64,000 bases of DNA from Lepeophtheirus salmonis. Lineage: Eukaryota; Arthropoda; Copepoda; Siphonostomatoida; Caligidae. Below are positions 24,990 through 37,204 of the stretch, piece by piece. Both the position numbers and the translations under genes were made by a program. The stretch's first letter is position 1. Each line of letters begins with the position of its first letter. The DNA lies in NCBI RefSeq assembly GCF_016086655.4, contig NC_052144.2, positions 32,705,896 to 32,769,895 of the forward strand, read 5' to 3'. Below the pieces are notes generated by a model. That model saw nothing but the letters and a program-made list of their open reading frames with translations. It was not told where the DNA came from and made no database searches.

Positions 24990-25422
24990 ATACCATTGTC
25001 GTTCTAGTGCTAATGATTATTTGTGTAATCATAGTTGATTAGATGAATCAAGGGAGATGCGTAAAAAAAAGCTTTATATACAGTTAAATGAAAAGTTACT
25101 AGAATTTTTATTCCACATGAAAGAAACTTGAATTTTTTAATCTTTTCATTTTTTATTATTAAAAAAACTTAAAAATAGGTAACATTGCAATACAAATAAC
25201 TTTTTTTTATAAACAACTTTTCAAGATAAAACTAATGAATAGCAAACATTTAGTAAAGGATTTATCAAAATGTCTTCAAGCAATTTCTATATGATAAAAA
25301 ATAAAGAAAAAAAGCGTAAACCACGAAAAAAAGTTTTTTATAAATTTAAAAGACCATCTAGGGCAAGAATATATTTTCAAACTTATTTTCTTATATCTTT
25401 TATTCACTAATACTTTTTTATA

Positions 25423-26010
25423 GTACCTATCTATGGAATTTTTCTATGAAAATCAATCTTCAAAGCCTAATTTAATGCCTTGCCCTCAGGACGCAAAAAT
25501 TATTCTTGTAAATTTTGATGCAGTTTTGAATTGGCTCCTGGAACCTCATAGTAAGCTTTTGGGTCTTCTTATGAGTTGGAAACGAGGATTATTGTCTTGT
25601 TTGAGAGGAATAAATGATGACAAAATGTGTACCATGCAAATTGTATTAAATCTGTTAGTCCCAGTAAGTTGTTTAAAAAAAACACTTTTAATTCCTTTTT
25701 AGACTGCCTTGCCATATCCATTCTTAAATTTTTCGTATCCATGAACCTATAGGGGTTGACTAATGGGCATTTTTTTTTTAGATTTCAAAGAATAATAGGA
25801 CTTTTGTGGTATATAAGACCTTGGAGATTGAAATTATAAAAAATCTAGCCAGCAAGCGAATTACTTATTATCATATATGGGACAGATGAGCTAAAGGTTT
25901 TAGCTTTGCAGCTTTTGCCAGCTATGTCTATAAATTTAGATGGGAATCATGAAAATTTTACAGAATATAAAATCTGGTACCTCCCATTGGCTTTACTTAA
26001 TCAAGGAAAT
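25423..26010 (+). pseudogene. Two-exon gene fragment, probably decayed
   Basis: TTTTTTATAG is a plausible acceptor before 25423. The frame from 25433 reads MEFFYENQSSKPNLMPC, later KLLGLLMSWKRGLLSCLRG and MQIVLNLLVP, ending exactly at a GTAAGT donor (25664). A 39-nt intron ends TTTTTAG at 25702, and the next exon reads TALPYPFLNFSYP then stop. A separate open stretch at about 25885-26010 reads ELKVLALQLLPAMSINLDG and EYKIWYLPLALLNQGNI. The all-helical leucine-rich pattern suggests a HEAT-type protein; the KLLGLL... piece faintly resembles the UME region of ATR kinases, but I would not name it so. Stops make it a likely pseudogene. Confidence 0.35.
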
Positions 26011-26860
26011 ATTTGAAGAAGGGGTTTTATGGATTAAAAAAAAATTATGTCGAAATTGTTAACTCTAATTTTATTTATAAATGATTAATTGTTAAAATAT
26101 TAGTTAAAGTTCTACCCGTGAGCACTGAGTATAAACTATAATATTTTTCATATACATGTTACAAAATTTCTCTAGTTAATTTATATATGTATGCTATACT
26201 AGTACTAGTATGAGCCTGCCCGTTCCACAGACGTATGGGGCGGGGATGTATTTGGACACAAAATGGTGGTGGTCAAATAATTTAAAAGTTCAAAAAAATA
26301 ATGTTATTCATAACTAATATTTGTCTATTTGAATCGAATGTTAAAGTATTTAATTTATTCCAAAATAATAATTAAAAAACCAAAGAACGATATTTTTTTT
26401 TTTGGGAAACCTCCTGGGTTGATAAAAAAAAGGTTATGTCCATCAGAATTACTACTAAACAAGTATTGTGTACGGCAACACTCCCATAGTTACACATGCT
26501 TTAAATACAACCCAACAAATTTCAAAGATACCAAAATATCAGTAACTGTAAACAATCAACATTTAGCCACGTAAAAATCCTCTCAGTAAGTAGCTAAACC
26601 AAATTTATGATTTATAATTTTTTTGATTTTTTCGATTGTCTTTTTTTTTATCACAAATAAAAAGCTTATTATAGTAACCATATTCAATCCCATTTCAATA
26701 AACTAATCAACTCCTAAATTGTCTAAAGGAAAGATTGCTTAATAGATGTACCAACTAATAACAACTTTAAAATTACTTTACATGCAAATAAATTAGTATC
26801 CTGCGTAATATCCAATGCTTCAATAATATGCTCATAAGTGTTCATTTAAATTGCAGCAAT

Positions 26861-27030
26861 ACAAGACAAATTCACTGGTTAATACAATCTCCCCTTCATT
26901 TTACTACCTGAAAAATTATTGAACAGATTGAATTCTCATAAATGTTAATCCAAGACGAATGATCTGGCTAATGCAATCTTCCCTTCCCTTCTAATTTTTA
27001 ATAGTAGATTGAAGAACAAAAACTGTTGCT
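26861..27030. repeat. Diverged 89-bp tandem pair
   Basis: CAAGACAAATTCACTGGTTAATACAATCT (about 26863) recurs as CAAGACGAATGATCTGGCTAATGCAATCT (26951), with further matches AGATTGAA. Old tandem duplication. Confidence 0.55.
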
Positions 27031-27039
27031 ATACAGAAA

Positions 27040-27085
27040 AAAACAGAAGAGGAGGAAGATTCAAAAGTTTATTTTTGTATATATT
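27040..27085 (+). repeat. Copy of the downstream edge of the 8935 island
   Basis: GAGGAGGAAGATTC-AAAGTTTATTTTTGTAT matches the minus strand of 8925-8965 across the coding/non-coding edge. The rest of the exon is absent here. Confidence 0.5.
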
Positions 27086-27354
27086 AGATTTTATTAATTA
27101 ATAAATTGTGTATAAGTTGCATCGTCTGTACGAGTTTCTACTTGTATAAGTACATTGTACAAGTTATTTTAAAATACATTATTATATTACAACATTGACA
27201 TTCTAATTACTAACTATAATTTGATACTATCTTTTTATATTAAAATTACATGCTTAAATTTCATATTACTCATAAATGCTTATGTATTTATGTGTAATAT
27301 GAAATTTATAATGTACTACAGAAGATTTATATTTTAGTTATTTGTATTGAATAG

Positions 27355-27500
27355 GTCAAAATTACAAACCACATATATACATATTCATAAAAAAATATTC
27401 AATTATTGCAGTATCCTCATCCCTTATATTGAAAATCCTTACTTTAAAATTATTCATCTCATTTTTTAGTTGGAATTTACACAAAATAGCAAATTGTATA
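27355..27500. repeat. Segment duplicated at 52635-52740
   Basis: Shared: AATTATTGCAGTATCCTC / AATTACATGATTATCCTC, TGAAAATCCTT, TTTAAAATTA-TCATCTCATTTTTAGTTG. The stretch before it (27100-27200) also resembles 52500-52580 (GTATAAGTTG-ATCGTCT). Confidence 0.6.
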
Positions 27501-27922
27501 GAATATATATGAATAACAAGTAAAGAAGAATAAAAAGGTTATAAATGAACCGTTTCGAATTCTAAAAAATTTATGTACTATAAATAATTATATCACTATA
27601 GTTCAAAAGAAGTTACTGTAGGAAAATTCATCAAGAGAGCTGCCTCCTTTAAAGGTAAAAAGAAGTAAAAGGTATATCCATTTTATTGTAAAAGCTGTAA
27701 TAACATATAAAGAGAATTAGGGAATATACATATTGAGTAAATTTATTTTTCTTAAATTTCAATTTCGCAGTAAGTTTTCTTGTTTAAAATGCTGAAATTG
27801 AACACTCCAGAAGCAGCCAACTTGAAATTATGTGATCATTTCGATTAAAACATACAATTTAAAAAATATACATTATTAAAATACACTTTTAAATAAAATA
27901 TATCTGTGTTTGATATTGTGGC

Positions 27923-28163
27923 ATCATCTGTGGCAACTCCATTTCCAGTTTTTGTTACTCCAGATTCCCTATTTAACTCTCAGAGGAATACATTAGCTGC
28001 GATAGAAACACTGGAACTAACATCAACAATATACATCTTCGTACCAACTTCTTGAATGGAAAGTCCAGTGTACCAGCTTTACTTATATAACCTCAAGAGT
28101 TGGCAAATACCTTCAAACCGATTCTTCAATAATCAAATATTATCTTCATATTCTCGCGACTAA
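27923..28163 (+). pseudogene. Family copy C: 5'-truncated, frameshifted pseudogene
   Basis: Similarity begins abruptly inside the conserved core (GTGGCAACTCC...CCAGTTTTTGTTACTCCAG) and continues to the family stop codon at 28161-28163. Exon 1, the intron, the signal peptide and about half of the mature protein are missing. One base is lost after CAGAGGAATAC relative to copy D, which shifts the frame before the Asn/Gly block, and in-frame stops follow. The start of the surviving coding part is closest to copy D, while its end (CAAATATTATCTTCATATTC) and 3' UTR are closest to copy A. It is a clear non-functional relic. Confidence 0.85.
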
Positions 28164-28941
28164 GGCTATCGGATATTGTTTTTTTAAATTATTGCAGTTT
28201 CATTATGTGAATGGCTTTTACATATTTTACTCTATCAATTTATGTATTTAATGTATTTCGTCAATCTATCTGACAATAAATTACACAAACTATGTAAAAA
28301 TAGATATATAAAAAGTATGTACTCTATGTATTATTGATTAAATGAGTCTTTCTATGGATTATAAATTCGATTTATTTGATTGAAATTTATTTATATATAT
28401 AAGTTAACTAAAATGTTTCTAAAGACAAAAAAAACAAAAAACACAAAAATATGTTGAAATTTTAAATAGTTTAATATATGTAAAAGATGTACTGAATTGT
28501 TTGAAAAAGTTTATGAATATTTTTTTTCAAATAACAAAACAAAAATAGTAACAGATCACCAGTAATCAACAAAGGTTGAGCGATTACAATTTATTATAAA
28601 ATGTCTATAATTAAACAATTTATTCGGTTTATCGATATATGTAATAGTGGACCCCTAAAAAAATATAAAGGACTTATCAAGGTATTTAAACTTATATCAT
28701 AATTGAATAGACCGAACAAGTTATGATACCACCAGTGGAGGTTCCTATTTAGAGTTTGTTAATAAGAGAAGGAAAATGATTTGAAACCGAGGTAAAGTTT
28801 TTTTTCTTGCTATAGATCTTAATCAATAATGATATTTATTTACCTGTTTCTACTCTGGTATGTTCAACTACTCCAGAGACTGAAATATTGTTTTAATATC
28901 TTGTGTGTATCATATTTTTGCCACATTTTATATTCAAATTC
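28164..28941 (+). repeat. 3' flank of pseudogene C, duplicated from the flank of copy A
   Basis: The 3' UTR (with AATAAA at 28275-28280) and a further stretch match the region after copy A (7790-8730). Shared landmarks include GATTACAATTTATTA, AATAAGAGAAGGAAAAT, TAGATCTTAA and CTGAAATATTGTTTTAATAT, in the same order. This shows the duplicated unit was at least 1 kb and included non-coding flank. The match stops at CAAATTCTTAA. Confidence 0.8.
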
Positions 28942-29160
28942 TTAACCCTTTTTCCCCAATGATGCCATATGGCATCATCAACTTTGAATTCGATTTCAGT
29001 TGTATTAAATATTCCGATGAGTCTACTTATCATAGGTAGATGGCATTGCAACATTGCCACGCTGCAGCATGTTTTTTGTTAGGTGTGTGCTATGGCTTTG
29101 TCATATATGATCCGTTTCACATGAAGTGTTCTTGAGGAAGGTTGTCGACACTGTTCTGCA
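28942..29160 (+). mobile_element. piggyBac-like terminal sequence at a TTAA site
   Basis: TTAA (28942-28945) is followed by CCCTTTTTCCCC and then a perfect 20-bp palindrome ATGATGCCATATGGCATCAT. TTAA|CCCTTT followed by a short inner palindrome is the pattern of piggyBac-type ends. The duplicated flank of pseudogene C matches the copy A flank up to AAATTCTTAA and is lost exactly there, as expected if an element inserted at TTAA. The opposite end and transposase were not found. Confidence 0.5.
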
Positions 29161-29779
29161 TACGACCGCAGATAACTAAGTAGATTTACACAATATTGAT
29201 ATATTTATTTATTATAATTGAATGTAAACATTTTATAGATTATCCTAGAATTTCAGTTCTGCTCAGAATATAAATTTTGTGTGGTCTTGATTTATTAAAA
29301 GTAACATGACTCCCTATGGCATCTTTCATTTGACTACTATAATAGAATATGAACTCACAGGCTTAAAATATAGCTTAATAAAACTATTAAATTTGTTTAC
29401 TAAAGCTTAGAGTATCATATATAACATTACGCAGTTTAGATAAAGTTATATATGACTAAAATATCAGTTTCAATGTTGGTGTTGCTTAAAACATTTGGAT
29501 GGTAACAGTGGGTTATTTCATCTTCTTCATCTACCCTAATTGAGTACTTGATACTTTGATACGTTTTATTAAATCATAATTTTCAGAACAGTACAAAATC
29601 TTCCAATTATTATATACTCTTTATAGATTGAATTGGGTTGCCACCTAATTAAATTTTGACAATGTGATATTCGATGTTTCTATTACTACGCGTAATTATT
29701 TTTCCGATGATATTACATTCCTTTCAGATGCTATTTTGAATACCTACTTTCTTCCAAACCTCGAGTACGGATAGATCAT

Positions 29780-31830
29780 ATCAATGCTTCACCTTTATTC
29801 TCTCTTTTGTAATGATTCGACTACATTATTTACTGTCTACTTCATGCAAACTCGTGTCTTGGGATGTGAGATCTCTTTGTTTTCGTAATACCTTGATGAG
29901 CGGAGTGGAGTTTTGTCAAAAAACATCTCTTTGGCATGCCTTTGGAACAATGATTCTCGTTCCCTTCAAGACTTGCCCATCATCAACAGTCAACACATTC
30001 CAATCTGCCTTGAACAATTTTACAAAGGGATTTGAAAATCCACTCGTATTAATCTGCCCACTCTCTATACATTTGAGTAGAATTTGATAATTTTCATCAA
30101 GGAAGGATATTTTCCTGATCTCTTCAAGAATAGGATCCATGAATCCAATGTTTCTAATATTTTTTTGCATCATAACGACTCTGGCAAAAGCTAAGCGAAT
30201 TAAATCCTTCACTCCGTTCACAGTCTCCTCCTCTTCTTCCTATGGGTTCTAAACAGGTGTGCAAGAAAGAGCATCAGCAACCTATTGATCTTTTCCATTC
30301 TATAAGGTTACATAAAATTAATAATGTTGGAGATACATCATTATCTTTTGACGTTCGAGTTTTCAATCTGATTGAGAGAATATTTATTAAATATCGTAGG
30401 GAGTAAATGGTGATCAGTGACGACATCAAATTTCGGTAATCTACTAAGGAAATGTGAAACCAATGGGTGTTCGTTTGAAAAAATATCTTCCATAAGGTGT
30501 CATGAACTTTTGTGTTTTGGCTTACTGCATCCTCCAGTATCCATTAAATGCATCAAATTTACGTAAATATTTCGATTTTGGATTAATTCTGACACTACTT
30601 CTTTTGGCATCTTCATAGGTTGAATTAATCTTCTTAATTGAGAGCTCATTTTTTAAAGTGAATAGTTATACATATCTTTACCTTAGACACTGGTACACCC
30701 ATGATCGGATGATACCATTCTGTCACCTCATCTTCAATCTTCTCTATCACGTCTTTCTTCACCATATCATTCAACGTTCTCATGATTTAATCCCTGCTGC
30801 AAAACGGGATTTGTCTCAATCCATGAAGTGCAAACGTCTTTGTTCCTTCCAACAGTTATATTCTCATCAGGGGGCACTTCATTGTCCTCAACAATTTTTC
30901 ATAGGCTAATACATCTGAAAACTTATACTTACACATACTTTACCATAGTGTCCTTTTTTTCTTACTGTTCCAGCATTCGGCCTCCTTTGAAGGGCATAGT
31001 CTTCCAAATTGATCAAGGACCATTAACCCACCAAAGAGGTTTTCTTCACCTCTCATCCTTGACTTCCCACGACTTTGATTCTCCCATCACCTCTACTATC
31101 ATCATCAGCTATCAAAATTGATTTACACCCTTTAACACTAGATCACTAAACTTTCTTGACTTCTCTTGGCCGTTTCAACGGTCCTTCTTAAGCTAATTTT
31201 ATTATTCAAATTGAGCAGTGGAGTTTTTTCAAAATCTTTGGCTAAAATATTCATCCTTGCTCTGCAAATGATTAAAGTGCCCAACCATTCCTTTGATTTC
31301 ATTTTATAGATTTGGGCCTCTTCTGCTTACATTTTTTACTCCAAATAGAATTCATTGATTGCTTCAAAATCTGCTTGATTACGTCGGATCAATTTGAATA
31401 TAGCTACTGCAGTCTGTTTTTTAGCTTTCAGATATTTAATCACGTCTTCAATAACATCCTCTAAGGGTTAGAAGTATCTGACGGTATTTCGACGATGTAC
31501 CGTTTCTGGTTGAGAAATCGAGGTGAGCAAAATGTCCCATAATAGCAATTTAATCTTCTCTCGTTTTTTCTTTCGGATGACTTAAGTTAACATAATTATC
31601 CCATGTTCCAATCCATTTCAACAATTCTGAGTATTTGATGCCGTCTTCGATTTGGTTTGACAATTTGGATATGGATAATGAGTAGACTATGGCGCCTAAC
31701 TTTGACTGAAGGTTCCATCAATCCTTCTGAAGGCCTGTCCAAATAAATCTACTTGAGCTTCAATTTCGATTAGCTGTTTCTCCATCTGGGCCAACTAATC
31801 CAGCTTCTTCATGGACTAAAATGACGTTTC
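29780..31830 (-). mobile_element. Ty3/gypsy retrotransposon relic
   Basis: Minus strand, in the order expected of a pol gene: EKIEDEVTEWYHPIMGVPVSK (RT start, about 30745-30690); KFDAFNGYWRM, a stop, then TPYGRYFFKRTPIG (RT fingers/palm, about 30565-30465); FDVVTDHH then a stretch ending QIENSNVKR (RNase H, about 30430-30340); VADALS (RNase H end, about 30270); an open frame at 30221-29916 ending LKGTRIIVPKACQRD; and LTKLHSAHQGITKTKR (integrase His-His zinc region, about 29905-29860) after a frameshift. At 31800-31700 MEKQLIEIEAQVDLFGQAF looks like a Gag coiled coil. The RT catalytic Asp pair region is deleted. LTRs were not recognised. Many stops: dead. Confidence 0.75.
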
Positions 31831-32099
31831 ATCAACAAAAAAAAAATACTTCCTCTGTTGTTTCATTATAAATTTTAACTACTTTCTTTAAAACTTCAAG
31901 TGTCCGACTTACTTTAAACGGACATGAGTTATTTTATCAAAGTAATTTTTAAATTGTGTGTTGAAGGATCTTCTCTAAGCACATCAGGATCTCTTCGCAG
32001 TGGCTAAGTTGGTGGTCTTCTTTTCGTCTAGCATCCTTTAGCGTATCTCAGAGTCTATAGCGGGATAGATTTCTTCTCCTATTTGTCTTTGATGCCTAT

Positions 32100-32760
32100 G
32101 GTGTTACGGTGATAGTTCTGTTCTCCTGAAACCTGTTACTGCGTCATGTAGTGATATTGAATAATTTTAAAAATCAATAAGTATTAACATCTTCTTGTCA
32201 TGGTCTATACTGAACTGTACATTCGATACATATAATAAACATAACTTGAAATACATAAGATCATTTTGAATGGGATTGTTGATGTAAGTATGTTCAACAT
32301 GTTTTATTATACATATGACATACGTCAATATACAACAGTTTTGTTTTTATTATAATTATTATTTGTTAAAAAGATGATCTTGTAAATTATATAAAAAAAT
32401 AATGAAATTATATCAAAAGTTAGAATATAATGTGATTTTGATTAATACCTAAAATAAATGTAAAGGACGGATCGGGGTGTTTATACTTAAATCCTGGAAG
32501 AATGGGCAGTACAGGTTATAATAGTATCGATAATAGATCCTTTGTAAAGTTTGTAGTTAAGTGGACAAAAAGGATCTCAAACAGAGACAAAAAAATGAAA
32601 TAATAGTAAGCATGAATTCTTAACACATGATGATCAATATTTATACTAGTATGAATAAGGAATCCTTCAGAATTGCTGCTGCTTACAAATATAATTATAT
32701 TCCTTTACTTTTTACTAGTCACAAACATGTAATTAATGACATTATTAGAAACCAAAAGCA
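32100..32760. other. No recognisable gene
   Basis: Between the gypsy relic and the upstream region of copy D. No LTR, tRNA or motif seen. Confidence 0.4.
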
Positions 32761-32890
32761 TGAAAAAGTAAAGCACAACTGCTTTTAATTGAGAAAATGA
32801 AGTTTGTGAGATTTCATAGAAAGGAATAATCCATTTAGCATAATAATTCATGATTTAACATAGCAAAATGTTGTCAAACAAATATCGTTA

Positions 32891-33180
32891 CACCACTTTT
32901 TTTCACGAGTATATCCTTTTTTACTTCGGTATATTTTGTTCTAAAACTATTGATATTATGTGTGCATTATATTAACTAATCGGATTATACTCGTAAAATA
33001 TCAAATTAAACATTGCATTGAACAATATGTCCGGTCATGATTAATCGAACAAAGAATACATAAATACTGTTGGGTAGTGAAGATAATACACTATTGATAC
33101 GAAAAATGAAGGTTATAATAATAATTAATACACTTAATACGTTTTAGTATAATTGCATAACAAATTATGTATGAGTATTT
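32891..33180 (+). promoter_or_regulatory. Upstream region of copy D shared with copy F
   Basis: ACACCACTTTTTT-ACG-AGTAT, TTTGTTCT-AAA, TGTGTG-A-TATTA, ACTCGTAAAATATCAAATT and GTGAAGATAATACA-TATTGAT match 46930-47200 in order. Conservation well beyond the core promoter may mark control sequence, or only shared duplication history. Confidence 0.55.
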
Positions 33181-33183
33181 TTG

Positions 33184-33253
33184 TATAAATATTCTGAATC
33201 TATATGCATTGATCATTAGTTTACATTCAATAGTTCACTCAACATATTAAAAA
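33184..33253 (+). promoter_or_regulatory. Core promoter and 5' UTR of copy D
   Basis: TATAAATA at 33184-33191; the initiator here is TTAGT (33216-33220), one base off the TCAGT of the other copies, at the same 34-nt spacing. 5' UTR is about 36 nt. Confidence 0.72.
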
Positions 33254-33701
33254 ATGAAGGTAACTACATTCAATGACTTTGAATCATATTTAATTTTTCC
33301 ATTTCTTGATTCAGATTCTTATGATCCTCGGACTTCTTTTGGGCTCCACATTTGCAAGTGAATATCAACATCCTCTTCTTCCATACCCTAGTCCCTTTTA
33401 CCCATCTCAATCCCAGTTCTATGCTTCACAACAACCCTTCTTTCGTTCTAATAGTCACCCAGTTCTATATCCATTCCCTACTCAAACGTCTACTCCAAGG
33501 CCTATCATTGTGGCAACCCCAATTCCAGTTTTTGTTACTCCAGATTCCCTATTCAACTCTCAGAGGGATACCTTTAGCAGCGGCAGCAACACCGGAAATA
33601 ATTTCAACAATGAAGGACAATTTGGTAACAACTTCTTGAATGGAAAAGTACAGTCAACCAGCTTTACTCGTACGCCCTCAAGATTTGACAATCATTCCTA
33701 A
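33254..33701 (+). CDS. Family copy D: secreted family member, C-terminally truncated
   Basis: ATG AAG at 33254-33259, intron 33260-33314 (55 nt, phase 0), exon 2 at 33315-33701; 130 residues. The signal peptide MKILMILGLLLGSTFA is likely cut at TFA|SEYQHP. It lacks the HLTPP segment of its relatives (FYPSQSQFYAS), keeps the core STPRPIIVATPIPVFVTPDS and the Asn/Gly block with one extra Glu (FNNEGQFGNNFLNG), and has no cysteine. TAA at 33699-33701 falls where relatives have a Ser codon (TCA to TAA needs one change). The old tail is still open after it, to the ancestral TAA at 33747-33749. Flanks on both sides match copy F rather than A or E. Function unknown. Confidence 0.84.
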
Positions 33702-33853
33702 AATCGATCTCCCAATAATCAAATATTATCTTCATATTCTAGCGTCTAAGGTTATTGGATATTGCTTTTCTGAATGTATGCAGTTTTATTATATGGAAGG
33801 CCTATTACTTTTCTTATATCATAATTTTCCAATGACTATTTTTGTTTACCTGA

Positions 33854-33859
33854 AATAAA
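33854..33859 (+). terminator. Poly(A) signal of copy D
   Basis: AATAAA in the context TACCTGAAATAAAAT, shared with copy F (TACCATGAAATAAAG) and unlike that of copies A, B and E. Confidence 0.6.
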
Positions 33860-34139
33860 ATTTGAATCAAGAATTTGTCAGTGATAACTTTACAAATTTA
33901 TAAGCTTCATATCCTGTAGTTCTTAAATAAATGTTGAAGATCAATATTCTATATTAATAAAAGAACTTGTTTTTTATAGTATTAAAAATATTACGGGATA
34001 TTTTATACAAAACCAAGATAGTTTTAATTTAATATTATGAAGTTATTTTATGTCTTTCAATATGTCAGTATATAGGTATAACTTTTCGAAGATTAAAAAA
34101 TAATGACGTAATACACCACCATCATTTGAAAGAATATAT

Positions 34140-34370
34140 CATCTTCCAATGCACCAGAACTAAAATCAGTATAAAAGTGATCTTTGATAGTAGAAATGTT
34201 GTCTCTCAGAGGTACAAATTTTGTATGTATGTGTGTATCTCAATTAACACATCACATACCGTAAATTTTAACAACTCTTGTTATTGGCTAATATCGATTG
34301 GTATAAAATTCCAGATGTCAAGGTCAACAAACTTTCTGTCGATTTTAAAGTGTAGTAATAGTCTATGATA
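34140..34370. repeat. 3' flank shared by copies D and F
   Basis: CACCA-AACTAAAAT, TGTTATTGGCTAATATCGATTGGTATAAAA and TCAAGGTCAACAAACTTTCTGTCGATTT match 48210-48420, so the D/F unit extends about 650 bp past the stop codon. Confidence 0.65.
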
Positions 34371-34399
34371 CTTTTTTTAGAAGGATTTATAAATGAATC

Positions 34400-36640
34400 A
34401 TAGTATAACGACTTTGTAATATGCAGGTCAGTTCGAGTCCAGTAGAAAACACATGGTTTATGTCACTAATGAGCTTCTTTATGAATACTTTTTATACTAT
34501 ATATATTGATATTAAAATATTGATAATTAAAGTTTATATTTTTACCGATATGTTAAATGGATTAAAAAGAGAATAAATAAATAAAATAATAATAGGAGTA
34601 GTACTCTTTATTGTCCGGAGTAATTAGGTGTCGGCTTATAGACAAATTTTGTTTTAATGATATAAAAAATAAGTCCTTAACAAATCTTCAGTGTCATTTT
34701 CGGGGTTCCATTAGCATACTCAAACTTAAATACTCAATGCTGGGTAGTCTTTAAGAATGAAAGCCTAATTATAAAAGTTTGATTAGTGAAGATGATATCT
34801 TTGTAAGGAAAACAAGAACGCGTAGAGAAATATATGGTACTACTCAATTAAGACCCTTGTTAATATCAAGGCCTATCATATGATTTTCTTCTTCAATTTT
34901 TGAGAGGGGGGAGAAAATGAAATGACTGCTACTTAGAGGAAAACCTTCAATATTTAGAATAGTATTAGTTTAGAAATATGAAAATTATTTTATTTAAACT
35001 CATATTTATTTTATTATGCATTTTGGAAGCAATCTACCCCAAAGATAGTCGATAATTCTTCTTTCAGCAGGAGATGCTAAACCACAAAGACCCATTAGAT
35101 AATGCAATAATAAGAAAAAACACATGCAACGACCTTTTTTTCTTTATTGTTTGTTATGTAATGATTTAATTAAACTCAATTATGTTATAACTGATACTGT
35201 CTTGACATAGAACTCACAACAAATTTCAAATTGCAAACTTTATATATCAATTGTACCATACAAAGATATTTCTCTCGTTATATGTATGATGCTGTTGGTT
35301 TCATTAATTTTTTTCCCCCACTAAAATTGAAAAAAATTAATGCAACTTTTCTGGTGTAGTCTAAATAATTATGATCGTTCTTGTAGAAGTGCCATCAACT
35401 TTTTTTGATGCTTTGAAGGAATTGACTCTAATCGTGACTCGAGATATGTCCTTGAAGAAGAGGATATCGCTGTATTCAAAATTACATCTAATAATCAGGT
35501 ATCTGTGGAATAATTCGTTGATAAATAAATATTATTTATCCAGAGGTTATAATTTTTGACAACCCGATGTAACAAAAAGTAAAAATAAGACCCGATCACA
35601 ATATATTTGGTAACCTGCATTTAGAGTAAAAGAAAAATACCCTTGTTTTAAAAAGATTTGAAATTAATTGAAATTATGGGTTGAGAAAAATGTTTCTAGC
35701 TTCTTTTACTACGACTCAAAATTTATGTAGTAAGCGTGAGAAAATTCAAAAATTATGTTCAACAAAATACTTATTTGTTTTAAGTATCGATACGTAAGGT
35801 TGACTTTTAACCCGTGCATCGGCTTGGGTTCATCATTTTCAAAACTGGTACGGGTTGGATTCAATATTTCGAAAGTATAATTTTTTTTTACATAGAAATA
35901 ACTTTTTTAATAAAAAAAACTTAGACACATTTTTAATTCTAAACTTCATTATACCTAGCAAAAATTTAAATAAACATGTTTTAACGGGTTTACTACTATA
36001 TAGAATTCTCTTTAATGTTTAGAGCGCCTATTATGTCATGTTTGGATTTATGAAAACATACACTTTGTAAAAAAATCACACAACTGTTATGTGATTATCT
36101 TTAAATTCAATTTTTATTAAGGAAAGGTTTCAACTTATTTAAAAATGGTATATTTTTATATAAGAAAAAATAATAAGTATAAAATTTTATGAATTAATCA
36201 TATACCTTTCAAAAACATAAAAAATGATGTGATAATATAGGCAACCATAAATTATAGAGAAGATTGCAAAGAAGTTTTAAAGGTGTCGAGTTGGGGACTA
36301 TACTGACTATTATGCAAAATGAAGGATCTTATTGTGAGGCCTATATTTTTATAATTTTTTTTAACTAATTTATATTATAAATAAAATTAATGAATACTGG
36401 GTCAATACATTAGGGTTTAAAGAAAATAGCTTGCAATAAGTTTAAATTGAAATATAAATAAAACACAATGTTTCGAAAAATAATACTAGATTGGGTTCAA
36501 TTAGCGTTTTTACATGTACTTTTTAGCCATGTATATTTAAAATGTAATACAGCATTGTACAAATATATATTTTATCTATAACTGTATTCATTTGATGCAT
36601 CTTTTCTCTTTGATGCTTATTATTTTTCATATTCAAAAAG
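34400..36640. other. No recognisable gene
   Basis: The open frame at 35371-35559 (62 aa) lacks any motif. GTTCGAGTCC near 34431 resembles a tRNA B box, but no cloverleaf can be formed. Confidence 0.4.
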
Positions 36641-36659
36641 GTAATGTGAGCTCATAAAA

Positions 36660-36830
36660 TTAATTAATTGCTGTACATAATTTGCAAGTACAAATTACTG
36701 CATTAAAATGTGCATTATCTTTATGCATCCACACATATATAGATTTTGAGTAATATTCAGTTTCAATTCAAATACTCAAGGCTATGTTTTTCAAGTCAGA
36801 GATGGGAAATGGGAAGAACCTATGAATATC
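36660..36830. repeat. Segment duplicated at 3840-4030
   Basis: Direct-orientation partner of the segment at 3840. The short open frame across it is chance. Confidence 0.6.
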
Positions 36831-37204
36831 GTCATATAGTTATAGTTGTAAAAAATATGAGCTCCCATACTTTTTGTTGTTGCAACTTAACCCGTTTTTT
36901 ATATTCCAAAACTGTTATTATTACTCTTCAATTCCTGAGAGAAAGAACATCTATGTGTAAAGTGTGTGTGCTCATAAATGACGGAGAATAGAAATTATGA
37001 TTTACTGGTGAGTTATAAAGGTAAGTATTTGTTGGACTTAGGGACTTAGAATTTAATTGAGGATCGAATTCGATAGGATTACTGCCTATATCCTTCCTAT
37101 ATACATATAGGAATTGATATTAATTAATTAAGGTCTCTCATAGATACTCATAGTATTACTATACTAAAACCTTATGGAAGCTAAGCTGAACCTATCCTAT
37201 ACAT

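Noticed and set aside
34426..34440. tRNA-like B box GTTCGAGTCC
   Set aside because: No A box at the right distance and no acceptor stem; no cloverleaf can be drawn.
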